Shown piece after piece: positions 15,689 through 25,156 of a DNA stretch of 64,000 bases. Each line of letters begins with the position of its first letter. Position 1 is the first letter of the stretch. Origin of the DNA: CAUZIZ01 sp965218775 (lineage in GTDB: Bacteria > Acidobacteriota > UBA6911 > RPQK01 > JAJDTT01); NCBI GenBank assembly GCA_965218775.1, contig CBDCLS010000005.1, positions 1,116,001-1,180,000 of the forward strand. The letters run 5' to 3'. A program made the translations under genes and the position numbers. Under the pieces are notes generated by a model that searched no databases, was not told the origin of the DNA, and saw only the letters and a program-made list of their open reading frames with translations.

Positions 15689-17441
15689 GACTGGCAAGCT
15701 GAATCCCCAGAAGTGGTCTCTGGTTACCCTGCTTCCCTACCTCAGGAAGTACCGCAGCAGAATCCTTTTGGGAGCGCTGATGGTGCTCCTGACCAATCTT
15801 GCAGTCGTCACCCTGCCTACCATTCTGGGAAGAGCGATCGATCATCTTTCCGACGCCACCCGGTCTGACCTCTTTTTTTTTGCGGCCCTGATCCTGGCCG
15901 TCGGCGCCATTGAGGGCTTCTTTCGCTTCTGGATGCGGCGGGTTCTGATCGGGGTTTCACGTTATATCGAATACGATCTCCGCAACGATCTGTTCCGCCA
16001 TCTTCAGTGCCTTACGCCTCGCTTTTACCAAGAACACTCAACCGGCGACGTCATGTCACGGTCGACCAACGACCTGAGCGCGGTGCGGATGGTCCTTGGC
16101 CCCGGCATCATGTATTCCTTCAACACTATCTCCATGACAGTCTTGACCATTGGGATCCTCCTCCAGATTGATGCCAGGTTGGCCAGCCTGAGCCTGCTTC
16201 CCCTGCTACTGGTGTCCTACAGCGCCACCTACTTTGGAAGGAAGATCCACCAGAGATTCGAGAGAATCCAGGAGCAGTTCTCCACGATTACGACTCTGGC
16301 CCAGGAGAATGTGTCCGGAATCCGGGTAGTAAAGGCCTACGGCCAGGAACGAGCCTCTGTCCGTCGTTTTCGAGAAGCCAACCGGGAATACATCAAGAAA
16401 AGTCTTGCTCTGGTCAGGATCTGGGGAGTCTTTTATCCCCTCCTGACCTTCCTCCTTGGGCTCTCAGGGATGTGCCTCCTGTGGTATGGGGGCCGCAGGG
16501 TTATCTCCGGATCAATTTCCATAGGAGAGCTAGTCGCGTTCATGGTCTATGTGACCAGGCTTACCTGGCCCACGATCGCCCTCGGATGGGTCATCAATGT
16601 GGTAGAGAGAGGCTCTGCCTCGATGGCTCGCATCAATCGCATCCTGGCGCAGGAGCCTGATATTCGGGACGAGAAGACGGTTGCGGTCGAGAAGCTCAAG
16701 GGGAAGCTGGAGGTCCGGAATCTGAGCTTTTCCTACGGTGAGATCAACGTGCTGAGGGACCTGAGCTTCAAGGTCGATCGCGGACAGACGGTCGCAATCG
16801 TTGGGAGCACGGGAAGTGGAAAATCTACTTTAGTTCACCTGTTGTGTCGGCTCTATCCGATTCCACGGGGGACGATGTTCATTGACGACATCGACATCAA
16901 CGATCTTCCTTTACAGAAACTTCGCTCTCGAATCGGCTGTGTCCCGCAGGATAGCTTTCTGTTTTCCGAGACGATTCGCCAGAACATATCCTTTGGCCGG
17001 CCCGAAGCGGATCTGGAGCGGGTCCGCGAGGCAGCCTGGACCAGCAATATCCTGGATGATATCGAGGAGTTCCCCGAGCAGATGTCGACCTTTGTCGGTG
17101 AGCGGGGCATCACCCTGTCCGGTGGTCAGAAACAACGCATTGCCATCAGCCGGGCTCTGCTGCTGGAGCCGGATATCCTGGTCCTGGACGATTCCCTTTC
17201 CAGCGTGGACACCTATACCGAGGAGCGTATCCTGGAGAGACTTTCGCAGGAACTGTCAGACCGGACTTCAATTCTGATTTCCCACCGCATTTCGACCGTG
17301 CAGAAATCTGATCTGATTCTGGTGTTCGAAGACGGCCAGATCATAGAACGAGGCACCCATACAGAGCTGCTCGGGACAGGAGGTCCCTATGCCGAGCTCT
17401 ACCAGAAACAGCTCCTCAGAGAAGAGCTGGAAAGCGAATGA
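15678..17441 (+). CDS. ABC exporter half-transporter with degenerate Walker B glutamate
   Basis: A 587-aa type IV ABC exporter with a six-helix membrane domain (about 20-320) and a nucleotide-binding domain. The start ATG at 15678 gives a normal N-terminus and overlaps the previous gene. The NBD has Walker A GSTGSGKSTLVHL, signature LSGGQKQRIAISRAL and Walker B DILVLDDSLSSVDT. The residue after the Walker B Asp is Asp instead of the catalytic Glu. With the partner's unusual LSVGQ signature, this is the pattern of heterodimeric exporters with one weak ATP site. The substrate cannot be read from the sequence. Confidence 0.93.
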   Translation: MFGETGKLNPQKWSLVTLLPYLRKYRSRILLGALMVLLTNLAVVTLPTILGRAIDHLSDATRSDLFFFAALILAVGAIEGFFRFWMRRVLIGVSRYIEYDLRNDLFRHLQCLTPRFYQEHSTGDVMSRSTNDLSAVRMVLGPGIMYSFNTISMTVLTIGILLQIDARLASLSLLPLLLVSYSATYFGRKIHQRFERIQEQFSTITTLAQENVSGIRVVKAYGQERASVRRFREANREYIKKSLALVRIWGVFYPLLTFLLGLSGMCLLWYGGRRVISGSISIGELVAFMVYVTRLTWPTIALGWVINVVERGSASMARINRILAQEPDIRDEKTVAVEKLKGKLEVRNLSFSYGEINVLRDLSFKVDRGQTVAIVGSTGSGKSTLVHLLCRLYPIPRGTMFIDDIDINDLPLQKLRSRIGCVPQDSFLFSETIRQNISFGRPEADLERVREAAWTSNILDDIEEFPEQMSTFVGERGITLSGGQKQRIAISRALLLEPDILVLDDSLSSVDTYTEERILERLSQELSDRTSILISHRISTVQKSDLILVFEDGQIIERGTHTELLGTGGPYAELYQKQLLREELESE

Positions 17442-19270
17442 GCGACTACCACGAAGAAGAGGTTCTGGGAAAGGCATACGATAGCCGGCTGGCGCGACGA
17501 CTGCTGAGCTATCTGCGACCCTATCGCGGGATCGTGGCGATCTCCGTCTTCCTGCTGCTGCTGGTCTCGGGACTCCAGCTGGTGGGGCCGCTCCTCACCG
17601 AGATCGCCATAGATGAACATATTCGAAACGGTGACCTGGGCGGACTGAACCGGATCGCCCTCATCTTTCTGAGCGTTCTGGTGCTGCAGTTCTTTCTCTC
17701 TTTTGCCCAGACCTATCTCATGAACTGGACCGGGCAAAGGATCATGCACGACCTGCGACTCCAGATTTTCTCGCACATCCAGACCCTGCACGTGGGCTAT
17801 TTCGACAAGAATCCGGTGGGGCGCATCATCACCCGCATCACCACCGACGTAGATGTGTTGAACGAGCTGTTCACCGCTGGAGTCGTGAGCATTTTTGGAG
17901 ACATCTTCCTGCTCGCCGGCATCGTTGGCGTCATGCTCTGGCTGGATTGGAAGCTAGCCCTGGTCTGTTTCTCGGTGCTCCCGCTCCTGGTGCTCGCGAC
18001 GGCAGTCTTCAAGTTGAAAGTTCGGGGTTCCTACCGTTGGGTCCGAACCTGTATCGCCAGGATCAACGCGTTCCTGCAGGAGAACATCACGGGCATGTCC
18101 GTGGTTCAGCTCTTCGTCCAGGAGGAGCGGAAGTTCAAGGAGTTTGAAGAGCGGAACCGCGACCACCTCAACGCCAACCTGAAGTCGATCTTCTACTACG
18201 CCCTCTTCTACCCCGTCGTCAGCCTGATCGGATCCCTCGCTGTCGCTTTGATTCTCTGGTACGGAGGCGCTCAGATCATCCAGAACACACTCACTCTCGG
18301 CGTCCTCGTTGCCTTCATCCAATATTCAGATCGTTTCTTCAAACCCATCAGCGACCTGAGTGAGAAGTTCAATATTCTGCTGAACGCCATGGTCAGCTCA
18401 GAGCGGATTTTCAGACTCCTGGACACGCAACCGGCGGTACAGCCTCCATCACACCCACTTTCTCCATCGGTCATTCAGGGCAGGATCGAATTCAAGGACA
18501 TCAGCTTCCACTACAAGGAGGGGACTCCCGTCCTGAGCAATGTGAACCTCACTATCGAAGCCGGAGAGAAGGTAGCCATAGTCGGACCGACCGGCTCCGG
18601 AAAGTCCACGCTTATCAACCTCCTCTGCCGCTTCTACGATGTCCAGGCCGGAGAAATCCTGATTGACGGTGTCGATGTGAGGAAGATGGATCTGGAAAAG
18701 CTGAGACAGCTTACCTCAGTGGTTCTTCAAGATGTTTTTCTCTTCAGCGGAACCATCGAGGAAAACATCCGCCTGTGGCAGCGGGACATCGATCGGCAAC
18801 AGGTAGAGTCGGCAGCAAAGTTCGTCAATGCAAGCCGTTTCGTGGAGCGAATGCCGAAAGGACTGGATTCCCACGTGGCGGAACGGGGCAGTTCGCTCTC
18901 GGTCGGTCAGCGCCAATTGCTGGCCTTTGCCCGTGCGGTGGCACATGATCCCAAGGTCCTGGTTCTGGACGAAGCCACCTCCTCGGTCGACACAGACACC
19001 GAGCTGCTGATCCAGGACGCCCTCGACAAACTCCTCAGGAACCGAACCGCCCTGATCATTGCTCACCGCCTTTCGACGATACAAAACTGTGATCGCATCG
19101 TCGTGTTGTCCAAGGGGCAAATCAGGGAGGAAGGCTCTCACGACGAGCTGCTGAAACACCGGGGAATCTACTACATGCTCTACCAGCTTCAGTACAAGGA
19201 ACAGCTGGGACATCTGGCCCTCGCCCAGCAGGGCGGGGCCACCGGATCCAAAGCACCAGATTACAATTAA
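17438..19270 (+). CDS. ABC exporter half-transporter with catalytic Walker B
   Basis: A 610-aa partner of the preceding gene; the start overlaps its stop by 4 nt (ATGA). It has six membrane helices (about 35-330), then an NBD with Walker A GPTGSGKSTLINLL, signature LSVGQRQLLAFARAV (LSVGQ rather than LSGGQ), Walker B VLVLDEATSSVDT with the catalytic Glu, and an H-loop AHRLST. It should supply the active Walker B and the weak signature motif of a heterodimeric multidrug or lipid exporter. It is convergent with the sugar transferase gene; the 158-nt spacer shows nothing notable. Confidence 0.93.
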   Translation: MSDYHEEEVLGKAYDSRLARRLLSYLRPYRGIVAISVFLLLLVSGLQLVGPLLTEIAIDEHIRNGDLGGLNRIALIFLSVLVLQFFLSFAQTYLMNWTGQRIMHDLRLQIFSHIQTLHVGYFDKNPVGRIITRITTDVDVLNELFTAGVVSIFGDIFLLAGIVGVMLWLDWKLALVCFSVLPLLVLATAVFKLKVRGSYRWVRTCIARINAFLQENITGMSVVQLFVQEERKFKEFEERNRDHLNANLKSIFYYALFYPVVSLIGSLAVALILWYGGAQIIQNTLTLGVLVAFIQYSDRFFKPISDLSEKFNILLNAMVSSERIFRLLDTQPAVQPPSHPLSPSVIQGRIEFKDISFHYKEGTPVLSNVNLTIEAGEKVAIVGPTGSGKSTLINLLCRFYDVQAGEILIDGVDVRKMDLEKLRQLTSVVLQDVFLFSGTIEENIRLWQRDIDRQQVESAAKFVNASRFVERMPKGLDSHVAERGSSLSVGQRQLLAFARAVAHDPKVLVLDEATSSVDTDTELLIQDALDKLLRNRTALIIAHRLSTIQNCDRIVVLSKGQIREEGSHDELLKHRGIYYMLYQLQYKEQLGHLALAQQGGATGSKAPDYN

Positions 19271-19428
19271 GGGTCACTTCGAAATTCGCTTGTTCGATAT
19301 TCAGCGGTTTAGCATTCATAGGTTGCCCTCTCCAGAACCAAGGAAAAAGGCTGAATCACAAACCGCAGAACACCGAACATGCGAACTCCGAAGGCGGGCG
19401 CAGTGATGAAGCTTCACCTTGGGAACTG

Positions 19429-20868
19429 TCAGCTCGCCCCTCTCCCCTTCAAGACGGCGGGTATGGTCTTCAGCAGAATTATTAGATCCAATCCCAGCGA
19501 CCACTGGTCAATGTAGCGCAAGTCCAGATCCATCCAGCGCTGGAAGTCGATCTCGTTGCGTCCGGAAACCTGCCAGAGACAGGTGATTCCGGGCTTTACG
19601 CTGAGGCGACGCCTCTGCTTCAGGGAGTAGTACTTTACTTCCTCGGGAAGGGGGGCGCGCGGCCCCACCAGACTCATCTCTCCCTTGAGCACATTGGCGA
19701 GTTGAGGCAACTCATCGATACTGAATTTACGAAGAATTCGACCCAGAGGAGTCACCCGCGGATCGTTACGCATCTTGAAAACGGGCCCATCCATCTCATT
19801 GAGGTGCTTGATCTCCCACAACTTATCTTCGGCTCCCTCGATCATGGTTCGAAACTTGGTCAAGGTGAACCGCCGACCATAGAGACCGCAGCGGATCTGG
19901 CGGTAGAAGATGGAGCCAGGCGAGGTGAACTTGATGAGCAGCATGACCACCAGCATGATCGGCGTCGTGACCAGCAGCAGACATGCTGCCGCTGAGCAAT
20001 CCAGCAGCCTTTTTGCCACCAGCGACAGACTGTGGTCTGGAACCGTCGAATAGGTGATCAGAGGCAAGCCCTCCAGGAACTCTAGAGACGGCCTGGCACC
20101 CGCTTTAGGGAAGCCATCCAGCGCCAACCTTGTCTTGATCCCCAGATCCTCACATAGGCTCATCAGCTCCTCGATACTCTCCGGGCGACAACCCTGCTCC
20201 TCGACGAAGATGATCTCGTCGACTACCACTTCCTCCATCAGAAGCCGGGGAAGATCCTCCAGGCTACCCAGAACCTTCAAACTGGAGTCGGCAGCAGCTT
20301 CAGCTCCGCAGCTCACATGCCCCACGACGTGATAACCGTACTTCTGGGAATTCTCCAAGACCTCACCCACCCGTGTGGAACGGCTGTCCGTCCCCACAAC
20401 GACGATCTTGATCTGGTTGTGCTCGTTGATATTCCTGCTTCTGAGCACCCATTGGATGAGCACACGGTTGAGGGCAATAAAGCTGCTGCAGATCACTACA
20501 AATCCGAAAAGAATGGGACGACTCACCACCAGCTTCAAGGCGAAGGTGAAAAATCCTGTGATCACACTGCCGGCCAGGGCAAAATGGAAGGCACGGATAA
20601 GCTGCTGTCGTAGAGGGAGGTACACCTGTTCAGAGTACCTTTGAGTGATCAGGAGAAGAAGCACCCATAATGGGAGTAGAGCCAGAAAATAGAGCAGGTA
20701 CTGGCGAAAAGGAAGCAGCTCCGGGTTGAAGAGGTCCCCGAGGCCGGAGGGAATCAGCTCGTTGGCATGGCTCCGCAAGAAATAGGCGAGGAATAGCGCG
20801 GGCACTCCCACCGCCACATCGGCGACCAGGAGAAGATGGGAATACACCCGATACTGACGATCAAACAC
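19429..20868 (-). CDS. Undecaprenyl-phosphate sugar phosphotransferase (WbaP/CpsE type)
   Basis: A 479-aa membrane enzyme expected to start exopolysaccharide or O-antigen repeat units by moving a hexose-1-phosphate to undecaprenyl phosphate. There are four or five N-terminal membrane helices, a CoA-binding-like cytosolic domain (about 140-265), another hydrophobic segment, and the bacterial sugar transferase domain. That domain shows KRLLDCSAA, SIFYRQIRCG, LTKFRTM, RKFSIDELPQL, GEMSLVGPRAPLP and the C-terminal KPGITCLWQVSGRNE. No other polysaccharide genes are adjacent. An inverted repeat of GTGAGCAGT (20918-20926 with 20982-20990) lies upstream. Confidence 0.93.
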   Translation of the reverse strand: MFDRQYRVYSHLLLVADVAVGVPALFLAYFLRSHANELIPSGLGDLFNPELLPFRQYLLYFLALLPLWVLLLLITQRYSEQVYLPLRQQLIRAFHFALAGSVITGFFTFALKLVVSRPILFGFVVICSSFIALNRVLIQWVLRSRNINEHNQIKIVVVGTDSRSTRVGEVLENSQKYGYHVVGHVSCGAEAAADSSLKVLGSLEDLPRLLMEEVVVDEIIFVEEQGCRPESIEELMSLCEDLGIKTRLALDGFPKAGARPSLEFLEGLPLITYSTVPDHSLSLVAKRLLDCSAAACLLLVTTPIMLVVMLLIKFTSPGSIFYRQIRCGLYGRRFTLTKFRTMIEGAEDKLWEIKHLNEMDGPVFKMRNDPRVTPLGRILRKFSIDELPQLANVLKGEMSLVGPRAPLPEEVKYYSLKQRRRLSVKPGITCLWQVSGRNEIDFQRWMDLDLRYIDQWSLGLDLIILLKTIPAVLKGRGAS

Positions 20869-21026
20869 CAGTAAGCAATCTAACCAATCCGAGGTCTCAA
20901 AGTCCAGTCGAGGCGCTGTGAGCAGTGAGCAGTATGTGCACTAGACAGTGGCAATGTACTCCCAGAGACTGATGGCTAGAGACTGCTCACTCCACCTGAC
21001 GCGGGAGTGGAGATGTAAACTGCGCT

Positions 21027-21731
21027 CTAGCAACTCGACAGGTCTTCGACTCGAGGGGGACGAGAAAGGAGAAAGCCCTCTGCAAAGTGGCAGCCGATCA
21101 GACTGCCCAGATGCGTATGGAAGCTCCTGATCTGATCCAGAATACCGGGGCCGCTGAGGTAGGTCTCGAGCTCCCGGGATCCGACCTTGTAGAACTGAGA
21201 CTCAAAAGCGAGTATCACCTTTTCCTTGACCTCATAGAACTCTGAGATGTCGACCAGAAGCTGGGGTGTGCTAGGTTGGTTGAACTGCATCCAGGAGGCT
21301 ATCTTCTCGGGACGAAATCGCTCTTGCCCGGTGTCAATGCGAGCGAGTCCGGCGTGGTGTACAGCGTCCTCAACCAGCTGCGCGGCTTGGCTGTGATCGG
21401 GGTGCCCCCAGCGAGAGTGGCTGATCACGAGACGGGGACGCGCTTGTCGCAGAATCCGGATCACTTTGAGCCGGTTTTCCGGGGTAGGCTGAATGTTTCC
21501 GTCTTCGAGTCCCAGGTTGGTACGGAACTCCAGCCCCAGCACTTCCGCCGCGGTGGCAGCCTCCTTTTCTCTTAATTCAGCAGATCCCCGGGTCCCCAGC
21601 TCCCCGCGCGAAAGGTCAACCACCGCTATCCGTCGACCCTGCGATCGCAGCTTCAGAAGGGATCCAGCACAACCAAGCTCGACATCGTCCGGATGTGCAC
21701 CTATTGCAAGCACATCGACTTGTTCAGACAT
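21027..21731 (-). CDS. bshB1: Bacillithiol biosynthesis deacetylase BshB1
   Basis: A 234-aa LmbE/PIG-L family zinc hydrolase. It shows the metal motif GAHPDDVELGCAG (residues about 11-23), then SRGELGTRGS, and the later HSRWGHPDHSQA with further zinc ligands. BshB removes acetyl from GlcNAc-malate to give GlcN-malate, the second step of bacillithiol synthesis. It overlaps bshC by 8 nt, which fixes the pathway. The first-step glycosyltransferase gene bshA is not in the window. Confidence 0.94.
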   Translation of the reverse strand: MSEQVDVLAIGAHPDDVELGCAGSLLKLRSQGRRIAVVDLSRGELGTRGSAELREKEAATAAEVLGLEFRTNLGLEDGNIQPTPENRLKVIRILRQARPRLVISHSRWGHPDHSQAAQLVEDAVHHAGLARIDTGQERFRPEKIASWMQFNQPSTPQLLVDISEFYEVKEKVILAFESQFYKVGSRELETYLSGPGILDQIRSFHTHLGSLIGCHFAEGFLLSRPPRVEDLSSC

Positions 21732-23361
21732 AGAAAACCTGGTGGCTGAGGCAGAAGGGCTGCCCGCCCTCCATGACGGAGTTGATAAAGGCTGGACCTT
21801 CCTGGATCAAAAACTGGTTGAAGTTGATGACCCTTTCCTGGAGCCTGCCCTGGGGACACAGCCGATTCTGCAAGTAGTCCAGATGTCTTCCCACAGCCTC
21901 GTCTCGTTGACGATAGTTCGCCACAAATCTGCGCTGCAGTTTCTCGATATGGTAGATGATCCGTTGCTCTGCCCGAACCACCATCTCGGCCATGCTGGGG
22001 TCGGAACGATTGACGTGCGACTTGAGAGAAGCCAGCTGTGACCGCAACTCTTGCTGCACTGAGTCAAAAGTCCTGAGAACCTCCCCGGTCTCCCCCTGGT
22101 TCAGGAGACTCTGGACCGCCTGTATCGGATCGGCTGACATCAGTTCACCAGCCTCCAGGCCATATTTCTTGAGTAGACGTTGGGCCTTACGATCGACGAC
22201 TGTAATGCCCATGCGCGGGAAGATGGAGGGCTCTACTCCGCAGAGCGAGCTGATCGCGCTGACCTGAGTGAAATAAGCCACTTCCGAGGGTCCTCCGACG
22301 TAGACCACGGTCGGGAACAGGTGGTCCTGAAGGACCGGCCTCAAAAGGACGTTGGGGCCAAACCCCTCCGGATTCGACTCGATTCGGTGCAGCAGCTCGT
22401 CGAGGGAATAACCCAACTTCCTCTTCTTGGTGCGGTACTCCCCGTTCTGATACACCAGTTTGTGGCGACTATTCCCCTCGTGGGAAAACAGAAGGGTCTC
22501 CGAGTCCTCGAGAGAAACCTGGGGGGTGAAGCCGGCTTCAGCGAGCTCCAGGCTTCTCCGCTGCAGCGCTTGGATCGCTTCTGACCTCTTCTTCAACAGC
22601 CCGGTGAAGACTGCTGTCAGTTCGGACTTGTAACCAGGCAGCAAGGAATCGAACAGCACCAGACCATGGTCGCGAAAGAGGCCGGCCAACCATTGTCCGT
22701 GCGCCTGACGAAAATCCTGGTCGGGGCGATAGCTGGCTCCCAGGGTCTGTACCGTTGAGTCCAGGAACTCTGCCCGCTGAGCCTGATGCTGGAGTTGCTC
22801 TAGATTCTCCGAAATCCGGTCCAGAGCGATCGTCCCCACCATGCGGCCGTCGCTCTGTGCGCCAGGGTAGCGAATGTTTAGCAGCCGATCCGCCTGATCA
22901 TAGAAGGAGGTCGAACGAACCTCCATGAAATCAGAATCATCTGCTGGAAGCCAGAAAACGGGGACTGCGGAATAGCCACGGTCCTCCAGGATCTGGCTCA
23001 GCCGAACTGCCGTGGCGGCCTTGTAGACAGCGAGGGCAGGCCCTCCAAAGAGCCCCAGCTGCTGTCCTGTCACCACAGCAATTGTGTCTCGCCTCTTCAA
23101 TTTCTGAATGTTGATGAGGCCAGCTTCGCCCACCCCAACCGATCGATTGAAAGGATCCAGGAGTGAGACAAGATGCTCTCGTGAAAACCGCAAGGGCCTC
23201 TTCACAACTGCCTCGGCCCGACGCTCCAGAGCCTCGAGATCGAGCGGAGCTGGTGCTCCGGGTGCAAAGAGACTGCTCACTTCATCGAAGTGATAGAGGT
23301 ATTTGAGAAAGAGGGGATTCTGTCCGGGAAGTGTTCGATAATCCAGGCAATCGACCTTCAT
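21724..23361 (-). CDS. bshC: Bacillithiol synthase (cysteine-adding enzyme) BshC
   Basis: A 545-aa enzyme that joins cysteine to GlcN-malate, the last step in making bacillithiol, a low-molecular-weight thiol. The N-terminal Rossmann-like core contains AVVTGQQLGLFGGPALAVYK and VFWLPADDSDF. A helical coiled-coil region is near the C-terminus. The length is typical. The ATG at 23361 gives the family-like start MKVDCLDYRTLPGQNPLF. Translation is coupled to bshB1 downstream. Confidence 0.94.
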   Translation of the reverse strand: MKVDCLDYRTLPGQNPLFLKYLYHFDEVSSLFAPGAPAPLDLEALERRAEAVVKRPLRFSREHLVSLLDPFNRSVGVGEAGLINIQKLKRRDTIAVVTGQQLGLFGGPALAVYKAATAVRLSQILEDRGYSAVPVFWLPADDSDFMEVRSTSFYDQADRLLNIRYPGAQSDGRMVGTIALDRISENLEQLQHQAQRAEFLDSTVQTLGASYRPDQDFRQAHGQWLAGLFRDHGLVLFDSLLPGYKSELTAVFTGLLKKRSEAIQALQRRSLELAEAGFTPQVSLEDSETLLFSHEGNSRHKLVYQNGEYRTKKRKLGYSLDELLHRIESNPEGFGPNVLLRPVLQDHLFPTVVYVGGPSEVAYFTQVSAISSLCGVEPSIFPRMGITVVDRKAQRLLKKYGLEAGELMSADPIQAVQSLLNQGETGEVLRTFDSVQQELRSQLASLKSHVNRSDPSMAEMVVRAEQRIIYHIEKLQRRFVANYRQRDEAVGRHLDYLQNRLCPQGRLQERVINFNQFLIQEGPAFINSVMEGGQPFCLSHQVFYV

Positions 23362-23564
23362 AGACTTCCCAAACCCTCAACCGCGATGTTTTACAGTGAC
23401 TCCGGAAGGGTAACTCGCATTTCCGAGCCACATCGTTTCCGTTATAGGGAGGGACGCTCAGGAGGCCCCCTCCGATTCGCGGAAAAGAGTCTTTTTCGGC
23501 CGGCCTAGCTGACCGCTGCCGACTGGAAATCTAATTCATTTTCACAGCACTTGCCAGGCCTGGC

Positions 23565-23625
23565 GCTCCATTCCGAGATCAGTGGTCGGACCAGAGTGAC
23601 GAAACACGCCGCCCCGGAATGGAGC
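23565..23625. repeat. 11-bp inverted repeat downstream of the comEA-like gene
   Basis: GCTCCATTCCG (23565-23575) and CGGAATGGAGC (23615-23625) are perfect inverted repeats 39 nt apart, 12 nt after the comEA-like stop. No T-run follows, so it is not a standard terminator. The rest of 23362-23637 shows nothing recognisable. Confidence 0.55.
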
Positions 23626-23637
23626 ACTGGCGGTTAG

Positions 23638-23961
23638 TCACTGGCGGGATGATGGACCGCGGGCACTTGACGGCCCTGCGGGGTTGACCGTGATCCTGTC
23701 TTTCAGTTTCAAAAACTTCTTTTCGCCGATGCCTCGCACATTCATGAGATCTTCGATCCGCTCGAAGGGACCGTTTTTCTCGCGAAACTCGAGAATGCGT
23801 CTTGCCGTCGACGTCCCGATTCCAGGCAGGTCCTTCAGATCCTCCAGAGTCGCTTGGTTCAGGTCGATCTTGCGGTCCTGCTCCGGTCCAGCGCAAAGGG
23901 CTGAGACACAGAACAGAAAAGGCAAGACGCCTAACCACCAGGTAGAAACTTGTTTCTTCAT
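23638..23961 (-). CDS. ComEA-like helix-hairpin-helix protein
   Basis: A 107-aa exported protein. It has a signal peptide (about 1-24, ending CAG), then two helix-hairpin-helix units: KIDLNQATLEDLKDLPGIG and DLMNVRGIGEKKFLKLKD. ComEA proteins bind double-stranded DNA during uptake through type IV pili-like machines. It lies beside the prepilin peptidase gene, consistent with a pilus or competence role. The N-terminal SLBB part of long ComEA forms is absent. The AAGGAGG ribosome-binding site upstream of the ATG is strong. Confidence 0.85.
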   Translation of the reverse strand: MKKQVSTWWLGVLPFLFCVSALCAGPEQDRKIDLNQATLEDLKDLPGIGTSTARRILEFREKNGPFERIEDLMNVRGIGEKKFLKLKDRITVNPAGPSSARGPSSRQ

Positions 23962-24030
23962 TTGACTGTCCTCCTTGTTGTGTTTCTACCTAGACTTAAC
24001 GCTCCGGCCCGAAAATCTGCGAAAGATTTT

Positions 24031-24843
24031 CTAGGACCCGCCCAAATACCATCGCAGCAGGAGATTTCCCCAGAGTGCCGCCATCATTGCTCCTACGGCC
24101 AGGAAGGTTCCAAAGGGGAGCGGATAGCGCCTTCCTTTCCCCAAGATCAAAATGAAGGCGGTCCCCACCAAAGCGCCCATGGCCGACCCCAGAAAGATAG
24201 CCAGCAGCGCCAGCCGCCACCCCAGGAAGGCTCCCATCATGGCCAGCATCTTGACGTCACCGAAGCCCATCCCGTCCACTCCAGTCGCCTTGTGGTAGAT
24301 CGAGGAGACTAGCCAGAGCAGCCCTCCGCCCACCAGGATTCCCAGAAGGGAAAGCGGATAGTTGCCCCAGATCGGCACCGAAGCAGGATCAGGGATGTGC
24401 CAGTGAAAGAAACCGGAAACCTGGAAAGGCGACACCAGTAGTCCCAGCAGCAAACCGCTAAAAGTCAGGACGTCGGGGAGAATTCTGTGGAAGAGGTCGA
24501 TAAAAGCAAGAACCAGGAGAAGACAAAAAAAGACCAGATTGATGAAGAAAGGCGGTGTCAGTCCGAATTGATGCCATAGAAGCAGGAAGAGCACCGCCGT
24601 ACATAGTTCCACCACGGGATAGACCCAGGAAATAGGCCCTCCGCAGTCACGGCACTTTCCCCGCAGGAAAAGATAGCTCAAGACTGGAATATTGTCCCAG
24701 GCCCGAATCCGGTGTTCACACTGGGGACAGCTGGACCTGGGACGGACGACGGAACGACGCAGGGGAACGCGAAGAATACAGACCGTCAGGAAGCTCCCCA
24801 CCAGCAGGCCAGCCGTCCCGACCAGGACTACAGTCCAATCCAT
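24031..24843 (-). CDS. pilD: Prepilin peptidase / N-methyltransferase (PilD/GspO type)
   Basis: A 270-aa polytopic inner-membrane aspartyl protease that cleaves the short leader of type IV prepilins and pseudopilins and methylates the new N-terminus. The cytosolic loop has two CxxC pairs (CPQCEHRIRAWDNIP and CRDCGGPISWVYP). The two catalytic Asp motifs are AFIDLFHRILPD and MGFGDVKMLA. Its likely substrates include the pseudopilins at 31906-36220. The promoter side (24844-25156) holds a 14-bp inverted repeat. Confidence 0.95.
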   Translation of the reverse strand: MDWTVVLVGTAGLLVGSFLTVCILRVPLRRSVVRPRSSCPQCEHRIRAWDNIPVLSYLFLRGKCRDCGGPISWVYPVVELCTAVLFLLLWHQFGLTPPFFINLVFFCLLLVLAFIDLFHRILPDVLTFSGLLLGLLVSPFQVSGFFHWHIPDPASVPIWGNYPLSLLGILVGGGLLWLVSSIYHKATGVDGMGFGDVKMLAMMGAFLGWRLALLAIFLGSAMGALVGTAFILILGKGRRYPLPFGTFLAVGAMMAALWGNLLLRWYLGGS

Positions 24844-24894
24844 GGGAGCATTATAACCAGGTCAAGAGAAGAGGTCGCACGTCGGCAGGTCTGA

Positions 24895-25022
24895 ACGTCG
24901 CACGTCTCAAGTCTGTGTTCTTCTGGAGCCGGGTTTTCGTCAACTCTCCTTTTCAGCGAGTTCGCACAAGGCATGCGGGAGCAGGATCGCTACAGTCTTA
25001 CGAGCTAAGAGACGTGCGACGT
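24895..25022. repeat. 14-bp inverted repeat upstream of pilD
   Basis: ACGTCGCACGTCTC (24895-24908) and GAGACGTGCGACGT (25009-25022) are perfect inverted repeats, 100 nt apart, in the 313-nt gap between pilD and the RTX-like ORF. A further AGACGTGCGAC occurs near 26069. The gap has no gene. It may be a small inverted-repeat element. Confidence 0.65.
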
Positions 25023-25156
25023 GCAGGTGTGATAGTCGGAACGGGACAGCATACATCTTCGGACTGCCCGGTTCTAGTCACTGTTCCTGGTATTGGTCCG
25101 CGCGTCGCTGGCGGCGCAGCAGTCAAACGGCCTTTTTCTTCAGTGCCATGTTGAGG

